From: Siminovitchia terrae
GTDB lineage: Bacteria; Bacillota; Bacilli; Bacillales; Bacillaceae_C
Assembly (NCBI RefSeq): GCF_003605405.2
Contig: NZ_QYTW02000024.1
Span: forward strand, 1 to 64,000
Reading direction: 5' to 3'
DNA: 64,000 bases
Positions within the stretch are counted from its first letter, which is position 1. The number at the start of each line of letters is the position of its first letter. A program made the translations under genes and the position numbers. Below are positions 62,689 to 64,000 of this stretch, one piece after another. The notes beneath the pieces were generated by a model. That model saw only the letters and a list, made by a program, of their open reading frames with translations, did no database searches and was not told the DNA's origin.

Positions 62689-63807
62689 ATGAGTACAGTT
62701 ATGAATCATCGATACAAGGCAGATCCACAGGAATCATACACGCTGCCGTCACACTTTTACACGAGCGAGGAGATTTTTAATAAAGAAAAGGAAGAAATCT
62801 TTTATAAAAACTGGATTTTCGCTGGTCATGCAGAAAAAGTGGATGCTCCTGGCAAATATTTCACCTTTCAAGTTTTTGATCAAAACATCATGATTATAAG
62901 AGGAAAAGATGATATTATTAGAGCATTTTATAATGTATGTCCGCACCGGGGCCATGAATTAGTGGAAGGGGAAGGAAAAAAAGCAGTGATTTCCTGTCCT
63001 TATCACGCATGGACGTTTCATTTGGATGGGCAGTTTAATCAGGGCCGTGCAGTTGATCAAATCAAAAATTTTGAACAAAAAGAAGCTTGTTTAACGCCGG
63101 TAAATATTGAGGTATTTCTGAATTTCATTTTTATTAATCTGGACCCGAATGCAAAGCCCATCCGGGAAATGATGCCGAGTCTAGAGGAAACTATTCGCAC
63201 TAAGATTCCCGAAGTGGAGAATCTGACGTTAGCGAAAAGAATTCGTTACGATATAAAAGGAAACTGGAAAAACGTAATAGATAATTATCTTGAATGTCAC
63301 CACTGCCAAGTGGCGCATCCAGAGTTTGTTAAGCAAATAGATATGAGCAGTTATCAAATCAACCCGCAAGAATACTATATTGCCCAAACGAGCAGAGGAA
63401 AAGGCTCCTGCAGCATTCCCGGAGATTTGGATATGGCCAGCGATGAGACATACTTGTCCTTATGGTTATGGCCGACTCTAGCGCTTGATATCATGCCTGG
63501 CGAGCCGGGGATAATCATCATGTATATCGAACCTGTCAGTCCGGAGGAGTCTATTGAGTATTTGGAATTCTATTTCATGTCAAAAGAGCCAACTGAAGAA
63601 GGGTGGGAGAGCATCAAATATCAGGATGAGGTGCTGACACCGGAGGATATCAGCCTAGTGGAGAGTGTTCAAAGGGGACTGAGGTCAAAAGGCTATACAG
63701 ATGGCCGTTACGTTATCGACAAAGAGAAATCATCCATCAGTGAGCACGGTGTTCATCATTTCCATGGCTTAGTATTAAATGCGTTGGAGGGGGTCAGGAC
63801 TTCATGA
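62689..63807 (+). CDS. Rieske non-haem iron oxygenase, alpha subunit
   Basis: 372 residues. The Rieske [2Fe-2S] ligands are C84, H86, C103, H106 (CPHRGH, CPYHAW). The mononuclear iron site is in NYLECHHCQVAHPEF (H205, H210), with Glu202 at the electron-bridging position. The group includes choline, glycine-betaine and carnitine monooxygenases; Glu at the bridge and the small size favour a quaternary-amine substrate. It needs a separate reductase, not in the window. ATGA overlap with the next gene. Confidence 0.85.
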   Translation: MSTVMNHRYKADPQESYTLPSHFYTSEEIFNKEKEEIFYKNWIFAGHAEKVDAPGKYFTFQVFDQNIMIIRGKDDIIRAFYNVCPHRGHELVEGEGKKAVISCPYHAWTFHLDGQFNQGRAVDQIKNFEQKEACLTPVNIEVFLNFIFINLDPNAKPIREMMPSLEETIRTKIPEVENLTLAKRIRYDIKGNWKNVIDNYLECHHCQVAHPEFVKQIDMSSYQINPQEYYIAQTSRGKGSCSIPGDLDMASDETYLSLWLWPTLALDIMPGEPGIIIMYIEPVSPEESIEYLEFYFMSKEPTEEGWESIKYQDEVLTPEDISLVESVQRGLRSKGYTDGRYVIDKEKSSISEHGVHHFHGLVLNALEGVRTS

Positions 63808-64000
63808 CCGAACAGCAAGGCTTAAAGAGAAGGTTAAAGTTCATTCATGTTTTTATACTTGGGCTGGCTTTGCTTACGCCTACGACTGTTTTTGATACTT
63901 TTGGAATAGCGTCCCTCGCCACAGGGGGGCATGTTCCATTAGTATACATGTTTGCAATGGTTGCCATTCTTTTTACTGTGTTCAGCTATGTTCATATGGT
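63804..64000 (+). CDS. APC-family amino acid/amine permease (partial)
   Basis: The first 65 residues are present and the window ends inside the gene. The start MTEQQGLKRRLKFIHVFILG, the LTPTTVFDTFGIAS helix and the YMFAMVAILFT helix fit an APC transporter. It overlaps the Rieske gene by 4 nt, so it probably imports that enzyme's substrate. Confidence 0.75.
   Translation, partial: MTEQQGLKRRLKFIHVFILGLALLTPTTVFDTFGIASLATGGHVPLVYMFAMVAILFTVFSYVHM

Overview
The window reads as chromosomal DNA of an aerobic, spore-forming-type Bacillaceae (Bacillus sensu lato). The evidence is the low-GC composition, strong AAGGAGG ribosome sites with frequent TTG/GTG starts, a Bacillus-type Fnr with a C-terminal cysteine cluster, a SinI-like peptide, an S-box in front of metNIQ, a BirA operator in front of bioY, CcpA (cre) sites and a sigma-54 promoter. 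No transposase, phage gene, tRNA, rRNA or CRISPR array was found. The species cannot be named from the sequence alone.

Layout. 0-6 kb: a 20-bp tandem repeat, an agmatinase-family ureohydrolase, folE with an SDR that lacks its usual catalytic residues, a RibD/DHFR-like protein, a LysM-3D cell-wall protein, and a cupin gene broken by two frameshifts behind a perfect palindrome. 6-13 kb: a CPA1 Na+/H+ antiporter; a glycine riboswitch leading an ACT protein and a UPF0210 (DUF711) protein; an alanine/glycine symporter with its own promoter and cre site; a superoxide dismutase. 13-25 kb: PsiE, an orphan SinI-like peptide, a divergent response regulator/7TM histidine kinase pair, two methyltransferases, MOSC and SLC13 proteins, a fructosamine kinase, a lipoprotein and a DinB protein.

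25-31 kb: a divergent HprK paralogue and an oxygen-respiration locus (small subunit IIa, CuA subunit II, subunit I, and an extra 27-residue peptide of a ba3-type oxidase) with an Fnr box, next to fnr itself. 31-34 kb: a plasmid-style actin (ParM-like) segregation operon with an upstream array of GTTTAC/GTAAAC sites. 34-42 kb: an Ntn-type C45 hydrolase, a complete Opp/Dpp-type ABC importer and a convergent LysR regulator. 42-49 kb: a tyrosine phosphatase, a VWA lipoprotein, two exported M28 peptidases around BirA-controlled bioY, and a class V aminotransferase. 50-55 kb: a symporter, a PatA-like aminotransferase, a ThDP enzyme and an IclR regulator, which look like one amino-acid degradation unit. 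55-60 kb: an S-box methionine importer with two metQ genes, split by a block of structured repeats. 60-64 kb: a sigma-54 promoter driving an aldehyde dehydrogenase, a Rieske oxygenase and an APC permease cut by the window edge.

Two families of structured intergenic repeats run through the window. The first is about 192 bp with four successive hairpins, in six copies plus one half copy, all in the same orientation and all full copies preceded by TT before AAC/AAT. The second is a block repeat around 47.7, 55.3 and 58.2-58.8 kb. The strongest leads for new biology are the chromosomal ParM-type operon with its site array, the four-hairpin repeat family, the glycine-riboswitch control of UPF0210, the Fnr-linked ba3 oxidase with an extra micropeptide, and the sigma-54 aldehyde dehydrogenase/Rieske operon.
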